Shown here: positions 53,503-62,202 of the stretch, in pieces
Numbering within the stretch: position 1 is the stretch's first letter
Layout: the number at the start of each line of letters is the position of its first letter
NCBI RefSeq assembly: GCF_900169145.1
Contig: NZ_FXZD01000002.1
Location: 496,001 to 560,000 of the forward strand
Direction: 5' to 3'
Source: Brevibacterium antiquum CNRZ 918
Lineage (GTDB): Bacteria > Actinomycetota > Actinomycetes > Actinomycetales > Brevibacteriaceae
DNA length: 64,000 nt
Notes under the pieces: generated by a model
The model's database searches: none
What the model saw: the letters and a program-made list of their open reading frames with translations, nothing else
Told to the model about the DNA's origin: nothing
Program-made: the position numbers and the translations under genes

Positions 53503-54909
53503 TTACCGTTGAGTATGCGGCGTCACGCCGTGGCTAGCGATACCTAATTCTGAATTAAAGCTTCTAGCTCCCAGAACACGATTGGGTAGGGCGAAGTTTT
53601 TAGCTACTCGTTGACGTCCGTTTGTATATTTTACAAAGGGCAGCCGGTGCTCTGAGAGATTGAGAAGATAGCGCATTCGCTCATAACTTATTTCAAGAAA
53701 CCATTGTGTCTCAGTCGTTGAATAGTTCCAGTCATGATCTATGCGAAGTTGGAACCCCAAGAAGTCGTCATCCGAAAATGCTCGCAGCTCGTTGACTGGT
53801 GGCCCAGGGCGGGCGCTGCAAATTCCAAGGCTATATCGAAGTAATGTATCGATGGTAGCTTCGCCAACAGACCACGTTCGATCTTGGGCATTCGCGAAAT
53901 CAATTATCACCAAATTCCGTTGTGAGGTGAGGACGGATCCTAGAAGATCCGATGAGAGTGCATCGCTGTCTACAGAGGTAGCAACAAGGAAATCTACAGG
54001 GGCGTGCAAGGGCTGTCCGAAATCTACCTTTGAATTGCCTTCCATGCCGGGTAGTCCGGCTAAAGTTACAGGCGCGTACTTCTGCAACGATGTTCCGTCG
54101 ATATTCCCGCACAATAGTATAGACGATGATGTTTGAAACCGCTTCCTTAACTCAACCAAGACTGAATAATTTGAATTGTCAGCCAGCCAGGTAATAGTTT
54201 CGGCCGCCAAATTATAATGATTAAGTAGATCTTTGATGAAAGATTGATACTTTGCGACGGCGTCCACCGATGTCAATTCGGAAAACGCTGAAGAATCGTC
54301 TGTGCGGGGTTGAACCGCGAGAACCAGACTTTCGTGCAATTCTACATCAGCAATTCGAGCGAGATGGGTTATTGGATACCGGACATCGTTCTCAAAACTG
54401 TTCACCTGTGAAAATGTAACCACGATGCGTTTCGGATCGATGGTGTTGCCTCGTACCGCAAAATACACGCCTCGGCGATGTCTTATCTTGTGATGGTTAT
54501 CGTAGGCGCGTTGGGCAGTTGTCGAATATTGATACTTCGAAATGCGTGTTTGCTGAATGGGCCCGTTATCGAGAAGGCTCTCGAGCTCCACTTTGGATAA
54601 CAGGCGGTTCACCACAGGCTTCTCGCTGCGTGTCGAACCTGAAACTACGGGGGCCGATTCACTGTCAACTTCCTTCTGCACCGTCTTCCCCGGTGAGAAA
54701 CCATTTGTAGTAAGATAAACCGCTCCGCGCGGGGCGCGCTCGGTTGATAGAGCGGCTAGCAATCCATAATGTCCCCTAGACTCGATTGCCCTCACTATGT
54801 TCAGTGAAAATGGCAACCTCAACGAGGACTGTATTAGGGGACGCACAGCCGAGGAGAAGCATAGTGATAATGCAATTTTGCGAATGAGACACCATGGACG
54901 TTTCATCAT
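53503..54909 (-). CDS. Unknown protein downstream of a TagF-like polymerase
   Basis: About 468 residues. The ATGATG start (54909/54906) overlaps the stop of the TagF-like gene, so they form an operon. The N-terminus is basic and mildly hydrophobic (MKRPWCLIRKIALSLCFSSA), which could be a weak signal anchor. A middle part has alternating strand/helix character: SNYSVLVELRKRFQTSSSILLCG, DFLVATSVDSDALSSDL, RNLVIIDFANAQDR. No family recognised. AT-rich composition. It might act on the same teichoic-acid-like polymer as its partner; that is context only. Confidence 0.55.
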   Translation of the reverse strand: MMKRPWCLIRKIALSLCFSSAVRPLIQSSLRLPFSLNIVRAIESRGHYGLLAALSTERAPRGAVYLTTNGFSPGKTVQKEVDSESAPVVSGSTRSEKPVVNRLLSKVELESLLDNGPIQQTRISKYQYSTTAQRAYDNHHKIRHRRGVYFAVRGNTIDPKRIVVTFSQVNSFENDVRYPITHLARIADVELHESLVLAVQPRTDDSSAFSELTSVDAVAKYQSFIKDLLNHYNLAAETITWLADNSNYSVLVELRKRFQTSSSILLCGNIDGTSLQKYAPVTLAGLPGMEGNSKVDFGQPLHAPVDFLVATSVDSDALSSDLLGSVLTSQRNLVIIDFANAQDRTWSVGEATIDTLLRYSLGICSARPGPPVNELRAFSDDDFLGFQLRIDHDWNYSTTETQWFLEISYERMRYLLNLSEHRLPFVKYTNGRQRVAKNFALPNRVLGARSFNSELGIASHGVTPHTQR

Positions 54910-56945
54910 AACTTGATCACTCGGCGCATGATTGCCTGGCAAATATCTTTACGGTCGACCGTTCCGAAGAAGCTATCGATAGAGGCTTTATAAGCGACAC
55001 GATCAAATTTATACGCTTCATTAATAATGTAGGAAACAATCGCTTCGACTTTAGTGAACACGGGCCCAAGGCCTAACGCTTCGTAGTTTAAACGCCTATT
55101 GTACACCTGGGACCTGTAAAAGTCCTCTGAATCCTGTTGGTAAAAAGCAATGGGTACTCCCGCGAAAGCAGCGTCTAGTGCTACTGAGCTGTAATCGCTA
55201 AATACGAATTCACTATTTTCTATTATATTCTGGTAGTTCTCATAACTAATCTGAATGTCACTGCTAGTGTGAAAGCTTTTCGATTTGCCTTGAAGATTGG
55301 GATGTAGCTTTATCTTTAGGACTGTCTCAGTCGACCGCAAATACTGTCGCAAGCGTTCGTTGTGAATAAGTTCATTGATCTGTTTTGCTGTTCGAGTTTT
55401 GGAAAAATCGTCGTCCGATAATCCGTGGTCTTTAAAATTCCATGTTGGCATGTAACTTATTTGATTGGAACGAACGTCCTTTTTGCGGAGACTTTGTAGG
55501 CGTGGCATGCCGCTTGCAAGCGTTTCAACCGGGGCTATGGTTCGTAAATATTGGGTTTCCATCTCGCCTGTTGATACTATAAGATCAAAATAATTTGAAG
55601 CTAGCCAGGCGGTCATGTCGTTCAATTGTATGCCGTGTTGCAGATAAACAAACCTTGAATTGGAGAAGTCCTTTCCGAATCTGTTTATATTCATAAGTTG
55701 GGATGAAATAACAACATCGGATTCGAGAAGTATTTGGTCAAATTTTGGAGAATAAAAGTTGACTAAATTGAAGCCCTGCTTGAGTAGCCTGTTCCAATCC
55801 GGCGATGATTCATTTAATGCAAAATAGAGATTAGTGTAGTCGGGCATTTTCTCCGCGATGAATCGGTATAGATGCTCCGCGTTGTCGTCAGCTTCGGTGG
55901 GCCGGTCGAAAAGAAGTATTGTTGAGCGGTTTGTGATCGGCCGCCGATAGAAATCGTATTCTCTTGGAGATGAACTACGGTTTCGCAGTGACTTTGGTCT
56001 GTATTCCCGGTATATGTATGTTGATGCATCTCTTGTTCGTACTGTGTTGATTAATGCGGAAGGGGGTGACAATTCTAGCGGTGAAGTTGAAATGCGTGTG
56101 TACAGATCATGATCTGTCAGTACTTTTGTCAGGTGTTCAGTCGAGTCGGGATTGGCTAGTGTTTGTACCCACATCGATTCGATAGGATGATGTTGCTTTG
56201 CTAGCTCGATCAGCGGCGTTAAGTTGTAATGTTTAATTAGCCGCCCCATCTCTTCAAGGCTCAGGTTCCCTTTGGATCTTTGGCGTAGTCTTCGTAGGGC
56301 TAATATTAGCAGGCGGAGTATTCCTCGTCTTAGCTCAAGAGAAGAATCAGTTGCTATCGGCAGTATTTGATTCTCCGAGCCCCGCAACTTCATTCCACTC
56401 GAATTGATCATGGGATTATTGGATGTGTAGGCCTCACCTGTAGGTTGAGTGTGGAGAATGTTCCAATAAAGTCTATAGGTCAGATAAAGTGTCGATTTGT
56501 CTATTCTTGTGGTTATCGCACGTAATTTTCTAAGCTCATCTACATCAAAGAGCTTTCCGTAAATGCTTAAGTCTCGATAATAGTCGTATTCCGTTTGCCG
56601 CGCTGCCCACGAAGGGTTATTAGGTAGTGTGGTGGTGAAGGTATATGGCTCAACCAGTTTTGCGCCTGTGGCGCGAGCAGTTTGAATCAGGTTTGGGAAT
56701 AACCGGGCAGACCAGTTGTGGCCCTCTTTTATGAAAATTGCGTATTGTGTATCGATACTTGTGATCTGTTCCCAGAGATGTTTATGTGAGAGAGCTCTTT
56801 CTGCATAACGTATGGTTGCCGTATGCTGACTACCAAGTTCGGCTTTGATTCTATCTACTATCGTAGGAGTATCTTTGGTATCTTGGTCTACGAACCTTCG
56901 TGCACCTTCTACGACGATGGTCACGCTTGGGAGAGTGGACTGCAC
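54906..56945 (-). CDS. CDP-glycerol:poly(glycerophosphate) glycerophosphotransferase (TagF-like)
   Basis: 679 residues, starting at a GTG. The C-terminal ~360 residues are the polymerase domain: EADDNAEHLYRFIAEKMPDY, FVYLQHGIQLNDMTAWLAS near 435 with the catalytic His, ISYMPTWNFKDHGLSDDDF, and VFSDYSSVALDAAFAGVP near 583. The N-terminal ~320 residues are not the GT2 domain found in the fusion at 45813; they are mostly helical and unknown, perhaps for acceptor binding. Peripheral membrane enzyme adding polyol phosphates from CDP-activated donors. Markedly AT-rich. No tagD-type cytidylyltransferase gene lies in the window. Confidence 0.85.
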   Translation of the reverse strand: MQSTLPSVTIVVEGARRFVDQDTKDTPTIVDRIKAELGSQHTATIRYAERALSHKHLWEQITSIDTQYAIFIKEGHNWSARLFPNLIQTARATGAKLVEPYTFTTTLPNNPSWAARQTEYDYYRDLSIYGKLFDVDELRKLRAITTRIDKSTLYLTYRLYWNILHTQPTGEAYTSNNPMINSSGMKLRGSENQILPIATDSSLELRRGILRLLILALRRLRQRSKGNLSLEEMGRLIKHYNLTPLIELAKQHHPIESMWVQTLANPDSTEHLTKVLTDHDLYTRISTSPLELSPPSALINTVRTRDASTYIYREYRPKSLRNRSSSPREYDFYRRPITNRSTILLFDRPTEADDNAEHLYRFIAEKMPDYTNLYFALNESSPDWNRLLKQGFNLVNFYSPKFDQILLESDVVISSQLMNINRFGKDFSNSRFVYLQHGIQLNDMTAWLASNYFDLIVSTGEMETQYLRTIAPVETLASGMPRLQSLRKKDVRSNQISYMPTWNFKDHGLSDDDFSKTRTAKQINELIHNERLRQYLRSTETVLKIKLHPNLQGKSKSFHTSSDIQISYENYQNIIENSEFVFSDYSSVALDAAFAGVPIAFYQQDSEDFYRSQVYNRRLNYEALGLGPVFTKVEAIVSYIINEAYKFDRVAYKASIDSFFGTVDRKDICQAIMRRVIKL

Positions 56946-57823
56946 GGACGGGCCTCATTTTGCTTATATCGCGTGTTCGTTGACTCATTGAATATATCGC
57001 TTATGGAGGCTTGGCGCTAAGGGAAACGCTCGTCTTGCGTTTTCGCACACGTTTCGCTGAGCCCTTCAATTTCTAGACAAAGGACTGCATGGGCGGGCGC
57101 GTTCTGCAAAACACCGTCGGCGCGCACCCGGATTATCTGGCTATGCCAGTTCTGCTGGCGAGGTGTCCGGCGCTGAGGGTATTGCGGGATATCGGCATAC
57201 GCGATTCAAGGATGGCTTCCTAGGTCAGGCGTCCAGGGCGTGAAAGAGCAGCCGGGGGCAATCTTCACTTCACGAGATGAGCAGGCCGTGTTCGTTTTTT
57301 GTAGCCACGCTGCTAGGCTTGTCTTGGCCCAGTTGGCGGCGTCGCTGGGGTAGATACTCGTGGGACGGTCTGAAGTGCTCGTACGCATCGAAGAGCTGGT
57401 TCAGGTGCCTCCGTGTTGCGAGCTCCTGTCATCGGTGGTGGCAATTGGCGTCAGGGACACCGTGTGGATGCCTACTGAGGCTGTCGGTAAGGGCTTCGCG
57501 GTTGTTCGAGTCCTGGGTTTACGGAGCTTAATTCGCCAAGCGATGGATACGCGAACTCAAGCTTGCAGTCGGTGAGAGACGCGGATCGACATACTCGAGA
57601 TGCTGCGCGAGAACTGCCTGTCTTCCAAGTGCTTATGTCTATGACGACGCGCACGTTATCGGTACCTTCAAAAAAGGCAGAGAATGCTCCCGCTTTGTGC
57701 GCAGTCGGTTAGGTATTTCTTCGCGGAGAATTGATGCAACAGTTTGAAGAGCTGGCAACCGCACGGTGGAGACTTGAAAGTCTCCGGCCAGACGACGGAG
57801 CCTTCGGATGAATCTTGCAGATT
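56946..57823. other. Long gene-free region at the edge of the AT-rich glycan segment
   Basis: About 880 bp between divergent or tandem minus-strand genes. Open frames are short, overlap on both strands and lack ribosome sites. Base composition changes from AT-rich at ~57000 to GC-rich after ~57060, so this marks the right boundary of the strain-variable segment. Decayed coding debris is likely but no family could be recognised. Confidence 0.5.
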
Positions 57824-58747
57824 TCAGTACCCCAAAGACTCGAGGTAGCGGAAGAAGTCTGCGAGGTCGTTGCTGGCCAACGTATTCTTCAGCGGAGGCA
57901 TCGCCTCGGGATCAAAATCAATGATGACCGTGCCGTCATCCTCGCGACGTGAGTTCGTGGGCACGGTGACCACTGCGATGTCATCCGTCTGCAAGGTGCG
58001 GAGGCCGCTGGCGATCTTGACGAGCTCACTCGTGGTCAGCTCGGCGTTGTGCTGAATTCCTGAAGCGAAATGTCCGAGCACAGCCGCGCCCTTGTTCGGG
58101 TGCTTGACCAAGCCGCCCGACTTCAGCCCCTGGACGAGTGCGCGCACGACCGCACGCTGGTTGCGGGTTCGCGTCTGGCCGGCATCATCGACGGGGTCCG
58201 CTGCGGTGAAGATCGACGATGTCGCTCCGTCGAGGTTGTTCGTCCCCTCGACGAAGTCGGTACCGCCAGCGCTGAACGCAACGCGGCTGTAGACCTGCAG
58301 ACCGCCGAGTTCGTCGATGACGCGACCGAGCGCGTCCGATTCCAGCTGTGCAATGTGATCGATGCGGGTGCCGAGGAACTCCTCAACCATGGCGACGACA
58401 ACCGCCCACCCGCCCTCGTCGGCAATGGCCGCGAAGGTCTGACCGGCCTCGATCTGAGCGGAGGGGTTGAGAACGAGAGCTGCGGCGAAATCGCCGGCGG
58501 AGGGAACATGGATGACCGCGAAGATGTCACCTTGGCTCGATGACTGTTCGGCCGCCTCGGCGGGGTTTTCGGGATTCGTCACCCGAAGCATCAGGGTGCG
58601 GGAGTCGTCCGCAGTTGGACGGATGTCTGCGGGCGGGAAGGCAGCCTCGGTGGGAATGGTCTTCGATGCGTCGTCGAACTCGGCGCGGGCGGAGTTGAGG
58701 TCCTTGAGAGAACCGATGGCGGAAACCATCTTCGTCAGCTTGGCCAT
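57824..58747 (-). CDS. Degenerate LCP-like protein lacking anchor and catalytic arginines
   Basis: 307 residues. Alignment by eye to the LCP enzyme at 2090 is clear in the second half: RIDHIAQLESDALGRVIDELGG, VYSRVAFSAGGTDFVEGTNNLDG and TRTRNQRAVVRALVQG. However, the functional residues are gone. The GSD at the first strand is RVT, RSDTI is QGDIF, the IPRD arginine is replaced (LNPSA), and the VRER segment is FTAADP. There is no N-terminal membrane helix or signal peptide, only MAKLTKMVSAIGSLKDL. It thus looks like a cytoplasmic or peripheral pseudo-LCP, perhaps a ligand-binding or regulatory paralogue. The frame is intact and GC-rich, so it is probably expressed. Confidence 0.75.
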   Translation of the reverse strand: MAKLTKMVSAIGSLKDLNSARAEFDDASKTIPTEAAFPPADIRPTADDSRTLMLRVTNPENPAEAAEQSSSQGDIFAVIHVPSAGDFAAALVLNPSAQIEAGQTFAAIADEGGWAVVVAMVEEFLGTRIDHIAQLESDALGRVIDELGGLQVYSRVAFSAGGTDFVEGTNNLDGATSSIFTAADPVDDAGQTRTRNQRAVVRALVQGLKSGGLVKHPNKGAAVLGHFASGIQHNAELTTSELVKIASGLRTLQTDDIAVVTVPTNSRREDDGTVIIDFDPEAMPPLKNTLASNDLADFFRYLESLGY

Positions 58748-58860
58748 GGCAGTCCTACTTCCTCTGTCCGGTCATTTGGTGCTGGTCTCAATAGTAGCCG
58801 CGGGTGAGAGCGGCTCGTGTACCGATCTCACCCGCGGGATACGTAGAGCGAGAGGAGCTT

Positions 58861-59739
58861 TCAGCGCTCTCCACCGTGCCAACTGCAAGTCCCTTGGCCG
58901 GACGAATTGGAAACGGTGCCATCGTTGCACTGAGTTGGTCCGCCAGAGTTCCCCTCATACTCGTTGTACGGGCCCGGGTATGGGTAGTCGGGGCCGGAAC
59001 TGCCGTACTCGGGTGCTTCGTCCTCGAACGCGTCTGAACTGTCATACGGGTCGGGAGCGTCTGGCACCGTTGGATCTGACCTGTCGGACTCCGGCGGTGT
59101 ATCGAAATCGTACCGAGTGATGAACAGCTGATTGTCGTAGTAGTCCGAGAAGTCCGCAGCCGACAAATTGGTGGGTCCGATGGTATTGACCGTTTCCAGA
59201 AAAGCCAAAGAGATCAGCTGTGCTTCCGAGCCGTACCTTTCGAAGTTCGTGCCGTAATCGTCGATGCCACACCAGAATGAACCGTTCACCATGAAGACGA
59301 AGGTTTCGAGCAGAAGACCAGAGCGAGGATCGTCGGCGAGGGTGTCGGCAGACCTCGGGCCATAGACACGAGTGCTGCCAGCCTCAGAATACGAGTCGCA
59401 TTCCTTGTCTGCGACCGACAGCCATTCATCTGGTTCTACGTCAATTCCATAGCGAAAGGCGAGCACTTCGCCGTAGTAGATGAGCTGTTCGTCCTCCGCC
59501 GAGTATGGGTCCAGATCCTCAGACACCGCCTCGGGCGCTGGTTCGTCAACGGCTGCCGGATTGACCTCCTCGATGGGGTCAGCGGAGGATCCGGTCGAAT
59601 CACCGGTCTGCGGTGGCTTCTCGACTGTAGAGCAACCCGAAAGAGCGACGAGGGCAAAAACTAAGACCAGCGCGACAAAGGCGCGTCTTATATTCACTTG
59701 CCACAGCAAGGACCTCAACAGAGGTGAGCGATGCTTCAC
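58861..59739 (-). CDS. Lipoprotein with DUF3761-like Cys/His tail
   Basis: 292 residues. A lipoprotein signal (VALVLVFALVALSGC, lipobox LSGC) ends at Cys ~35. The mature part starts with an acidic, Pro-rich linker, then a ~120-residue domain (DEQLIYYGEVLAFRYGIDV, DKECDSYSEAGS, FMVNGSFWCGIDDYG) of the DUF732-like secreted type. After a second disordered acidic stretch the C-terminus is TQCNDGTVSNSSGQGTCSWH, close to the DUF3761 pattern of paired Cys with DGT and HGG, often linked to extracellular nucleases. No catalytic call is made. Exported and membrane-anchored. Confidence 0.72.
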   Translation of the reverse strand: MKHRSPLLRSLLWQVNIRRAFVALVLVFALVALSGCSTVEKPPQTGDSTGSSADPIEEVNPAAVDEPAPEAVSEDLDPYSAEDEQLIYYGEVLAFRYGIDVEPDEWLSVADKECDSYSEAGSTRVYGPRSADTLADDPRSGLLLETFVFMVNGSFWCGIDDYGTNFERYGSEAQLISLAFLETVNTIGPTNLSAADFSDYYDNQLFITRYDFDTPPESDRSDPTVPDAPDPYDSSDAFEDEAPEYGSSGPDYPYPGPYNEYEGNSGGPTQCNDGTVSNSSGQGTCSWHGGER

Positions 59740-59892
59740 GGGACCCCGATTCGATTCTGACCGAAGCAGACGACTTATCGTAACTGGTTACTCGTGAGCG
59801 AGAATGCCTCTGGCCGGGGTGGAGGGCAACGGTTATCAATTCGTTGGAATGAGGGTTCCTGCGGTGCCGGTACTTTGCGCATTCCACCCACA

Positions 59893-59935
59893 AACACCTA
59901 GACCGAGCAGCTTGTCGCTGCTCGGTCGAGGTGTT
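59893..59935. terminator. Strong hairpin terminator between the YceI and lipoprotein genes
   Basis: A perfect 11-bp stem, 59901-59911 with 59917-59927 and loop TTGTC, is extended after one mismatch by 7 bp (AACACCT 59893-59899 with AGGTGTT 59929-59935). Seven bases past the yceI-like stop on the minus strand; good bipartite stem, no T-run. Confidence 0.8.
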
Positions 59936-59941
59936 CTGGTT

Positions 59942-60775
59942 TCAGCGGAGGCCGAAGAGTTTGCCGAGGCCGCCTCCGGACGGCTGAGAGTCCGACTGCT
60001 TGACCTCAGGTGCTTTCTCGGCCGGTCTCTCTGCTGGAGTTTCGGCGGGCTTGACCGGCGGCGGGGGAGGGAACTCCTCGGCGGCAGGTTCTGCCTTCGG
60101 GTCCACCGATGCTGCGCTTTCGGGAGCCTTCGGCACGGGAGGGGCAGGCTCGTCAGCGGCTGGGGTCGGGGTCACCGACTCCGGCGCTTCCGGCTGCGGG
60201 GCTGCGGTGTCGGCTTTCGGAGCCGGGGTCGCCTCGGTGACGGGTTCCGGGGCCTCGGCGGGGGCCTCGTTCTCATCGGTGGTCCTGGACGAATCGGCGG
60301 GGGCCGCCTCGGCGACGTTCTTGATCAGGGAGAGCTCGAACTCGAGCGTGATCTTGTCGCTGACGAGTACGCCACCGGAATCGAGCTTCGTATTCCAGGT
60401 CACGCCCCAGTCCTTACGGTCGATGCGGCGCGAGCCCTCGAGGCCGGCGCGCAGGTTGCCGAAGGGATCGGACTCGACGCCGATGAGCTCGAGCGGGATG
60501 GACACGGTCTTCGTCATGTCACGGATCGTCAGATCACCGGTGACGATATAGGAGCTCTCGTCCACCTCGTCGATGGCGGAGGAGACGAAGCGGATCTCCG
60601 GGTAGGCGTCGACGTCGAAGAAGTCGGCCGAGCGCAGGTGGGTGTCCCGGTCCGCGCTGCGGGTGTCGACGCTCGCGGTCTGGATGATGACTTCGGCATT
60701 CGAGTCGGCGAGATCCTCGGCGATGTCGGCGAAGCCGGAGACATCATTGAACGCTCCGCGCACACGCGAGACCAT
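59942..60775 (-). CDS. YceI-like protein, apparently 5'-truncated, with Pro/Ala/Glu-rich C-terminal tail
   Basis: 277 residues from ATG 60775. It opens directly with MVSRVRGAFNDVSGF, which in YceI lipocalin-like proteins is residue ~25-40; the first strand (with the HSxxxFxxRH-type motif) is missing. The rest of the barrel is present: SVDTRSADRDTHLRSADFFDV, PEIRFVSSAI, YIVTGDLTIRDMTKTVSIPLEL and LDSGGVLVSDKITLEFELSL. Residues ~145-277 are a low-complexity Pro/Ala/Glu tail ending GGGLGKLFGLR. It lies 41 bp from the stop of the upstream MFS gene, suggesting that a deletion joined them. It may be a pseudogene or start elsewhere. Confidence 0.72.
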   Translation of the reverse strand: MVSRVRGAFNDVSGFADIAEDLADSNAEVIIQTASVDTRSADRDTHLRSADFFDVDAYPEIRFVSSAIDEVDESSYIVTGDLTIRDMTKTVSIPLELIGVESDPFGNLRAGLEGSRRIDRKDWGVTWNTKLDSGGVLVSDKITLEFELSLIKNVAEAAPADSSRTTDENEAPAEAPEPVTEATPAPKADTAAPQPEAPESVTPTPAADEPAPPVPKAPESAASVDPKAEPAAEEFPPPPPVKPAETPAERPAEKAPEVKQSDSQPSGGGLGKLFGLR

Positions 60776-60816
60776 GGCGGGGGTGGGGTGACAACGGCGT
60801 CGCGGAATGAGTCGTG

Positions 60817-61998
60817 TCAGCGGTCGACGTTGCCGGTGACGACACCGACCAAGGTCAACGCCATGGCAATGGCCAAAGCGATCGCTGATGCGATGAAAGC
60901 AACGGCGATGTGCTCGCTCAGGGCCGCCGCGACGATGGCCGGTCCCACGATCTGACCGATGCTGTACCAGGACGTCAGCTTCGCCGAGGCGTTCGTGACA
61001 CCCATCTGTGTGCCGATGCCGATCGTCATCATGACCACCCCTATGAAGGTGAAGCCGAAGAGGGCAGCGGCGATGATCAGCACGAACGGAGTGGAGCCGA
61101 AGACCGCGAGCAGGGCGCCGAAGACCTGGAGGCAGTAGCAGAGCGTCAACGCCTTGACCGTGCCGATGCGGGCCGCGACGGCCGACCACGTCAGGGGAGA
61201 CGCTGCCGTGGCGATCCCGGCGATGAGCCACGTCGAGGCGGCCGCCGTCGCTCCGAAGACGGGACCGGCGAGCACGACGAGGTAGGTGCCGATGATGATG
61301 TAGCCGCCGCCTTGGAAAAAGTAGCCGGTGGAGAGGAGGGCCATGGCTCGGCGACGGTTGGCCTCGAAGGGAGTGGGCGTATCGGTGGATTCGTCGGTGG
61401 TGGTCGGTTCAGCCGCCTCGGCCGGGGTGTGCTGGGGGATCCGGGCGGGGATCGGCCAGGTCCAGGCGAGTACGGAGAAGATCGCGGATACGGCCGCGCA
61501 GATGAGCCACAGCTGCCGCCAATCGGCGATGCTGCCGGCGGCGAGCACGATGGCTCCGGAGACGAGGATGCCGAAGCCGACTCCGCCGTAGGAGATGCCG
61601 CCGTCGCGCGGTTTTCGGGAGTTCGCGGGAATCCGTTGGGTCACGCAGACGAAGATCAGCCCCGAGGCGATGCCGGCGATCGTGCGGATGCCGCCCTGCC
61701 AGATGAGGTTCGGGGTCAGAGCGACCGCGGCGAGACCCACCGTGGAGACGATGAGGCTGAGCCGGTAGACGAAGCGATTGGGTTCGACCCAACCTTGAGC
61801 GATGACGAGGGTGCCGATGAAGTAGCCGACGTAGTTCAGCGTCGCGATCCATGCGCCGGGAGCCGAACTCCAGTACAGGGCCGCGACCATGAGCGGCAGT
61901 GCCGGAGTGTAGAAGAACCGGCCCATGCCCATCGCCACCGAGAGGCCAAGCGCCCCGCGAACCGGGGTGAGAGCGGGCCTGGCGATGCTTTCGGGCAT
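60817..61998 (-). CDS. YbfB/YjiJ-family MFS transporter
   Basis: 393 residues, about twelve helices. The start ARPALTPVRGALGLSVAMGMGRFFYTPALPLM is the hallmark of the YbfB/YjiJ subfamily (GxGRFxYTPxLP). The central loop is long, acidic and Thr-rich (EAAEPTTTDESTDTPTPFEANRR in part). Substrate unknown. It is divergent from the glycoside-hydrolase-like lipoprotein gene, and directly upstream of the truncated yceI-like gene on the same strand. Confidence 0.88.
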   Translation of the reverse strand: MPESIARPALTPVRGALGLSVAMGMGRFFYTPALPLMVAALYWSSAPGAWIATLNYVGYFIGTLVIAQGWVEPNRFVYRLSLIVSTVGLAAVALTPNLIWQGGIRTIAGIASGLIFVCVTQRIPANSRKPRDGGISYGGVGFGILVSGAIVLAAGSIADWRQLWLICAAVSAIFSVLAWTWPIPARIPQHTPAEAAEPTTTDESTDTPTPFEANRRRAMALLSTGYFFQGGGYIIIGTYLVVLAGPVFGATAAASTWLIAGIATAASPLTWSAVAARIGTVKALTLCYCLQVFGALLAVFGSTPFVLIIAAALFGFTFIGVVMMTIGIGTQMGVTNASAKLTSWYSIGQIVGPAIVAAALSEHIAVAFIASAIALAIAMALTLVGVVTGNVDR

Positions 61999-62202
61999 GG
62001 CGGTTCCTCTCCTCGGGTGGGCTCAGGTGGCGTGATCTCCACCACTACGATGCCATGGTCTGGAGGCGGCCGCCTCGGCAGGTGGGGATTCGGACAACCT
62101 CTGTGTATTGGTGGGCTGGGCGGGTGGTGTCTCGGTCTCCGTGGTTTCTCAGTGCGACTGTGGAAGTTGTTGATTCTGCGGAGACAGGGCAGAGTTATTG
62201 TC

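Noticed and set aside
57206-57575. Short open frames in the gene-free region
   Set aside because: Overlap each other on both strands, lack ribosome sites and encode no recognisable motif.
60776-61231. Upstream extension of the YceI-like frame
   Set aside because: Overlaps the MFS gene in another frame, with Arg/His-rich translation and no YceI-like first strand.
60910-62202. Very long upstream extension of the frame that ends at 63828
   Set aside because: It is antisense to a clear MFS gene, with Gly/Arg/Asp-rich low-complexity translation; the real gene starts at the lipoprotein signal at 62203.
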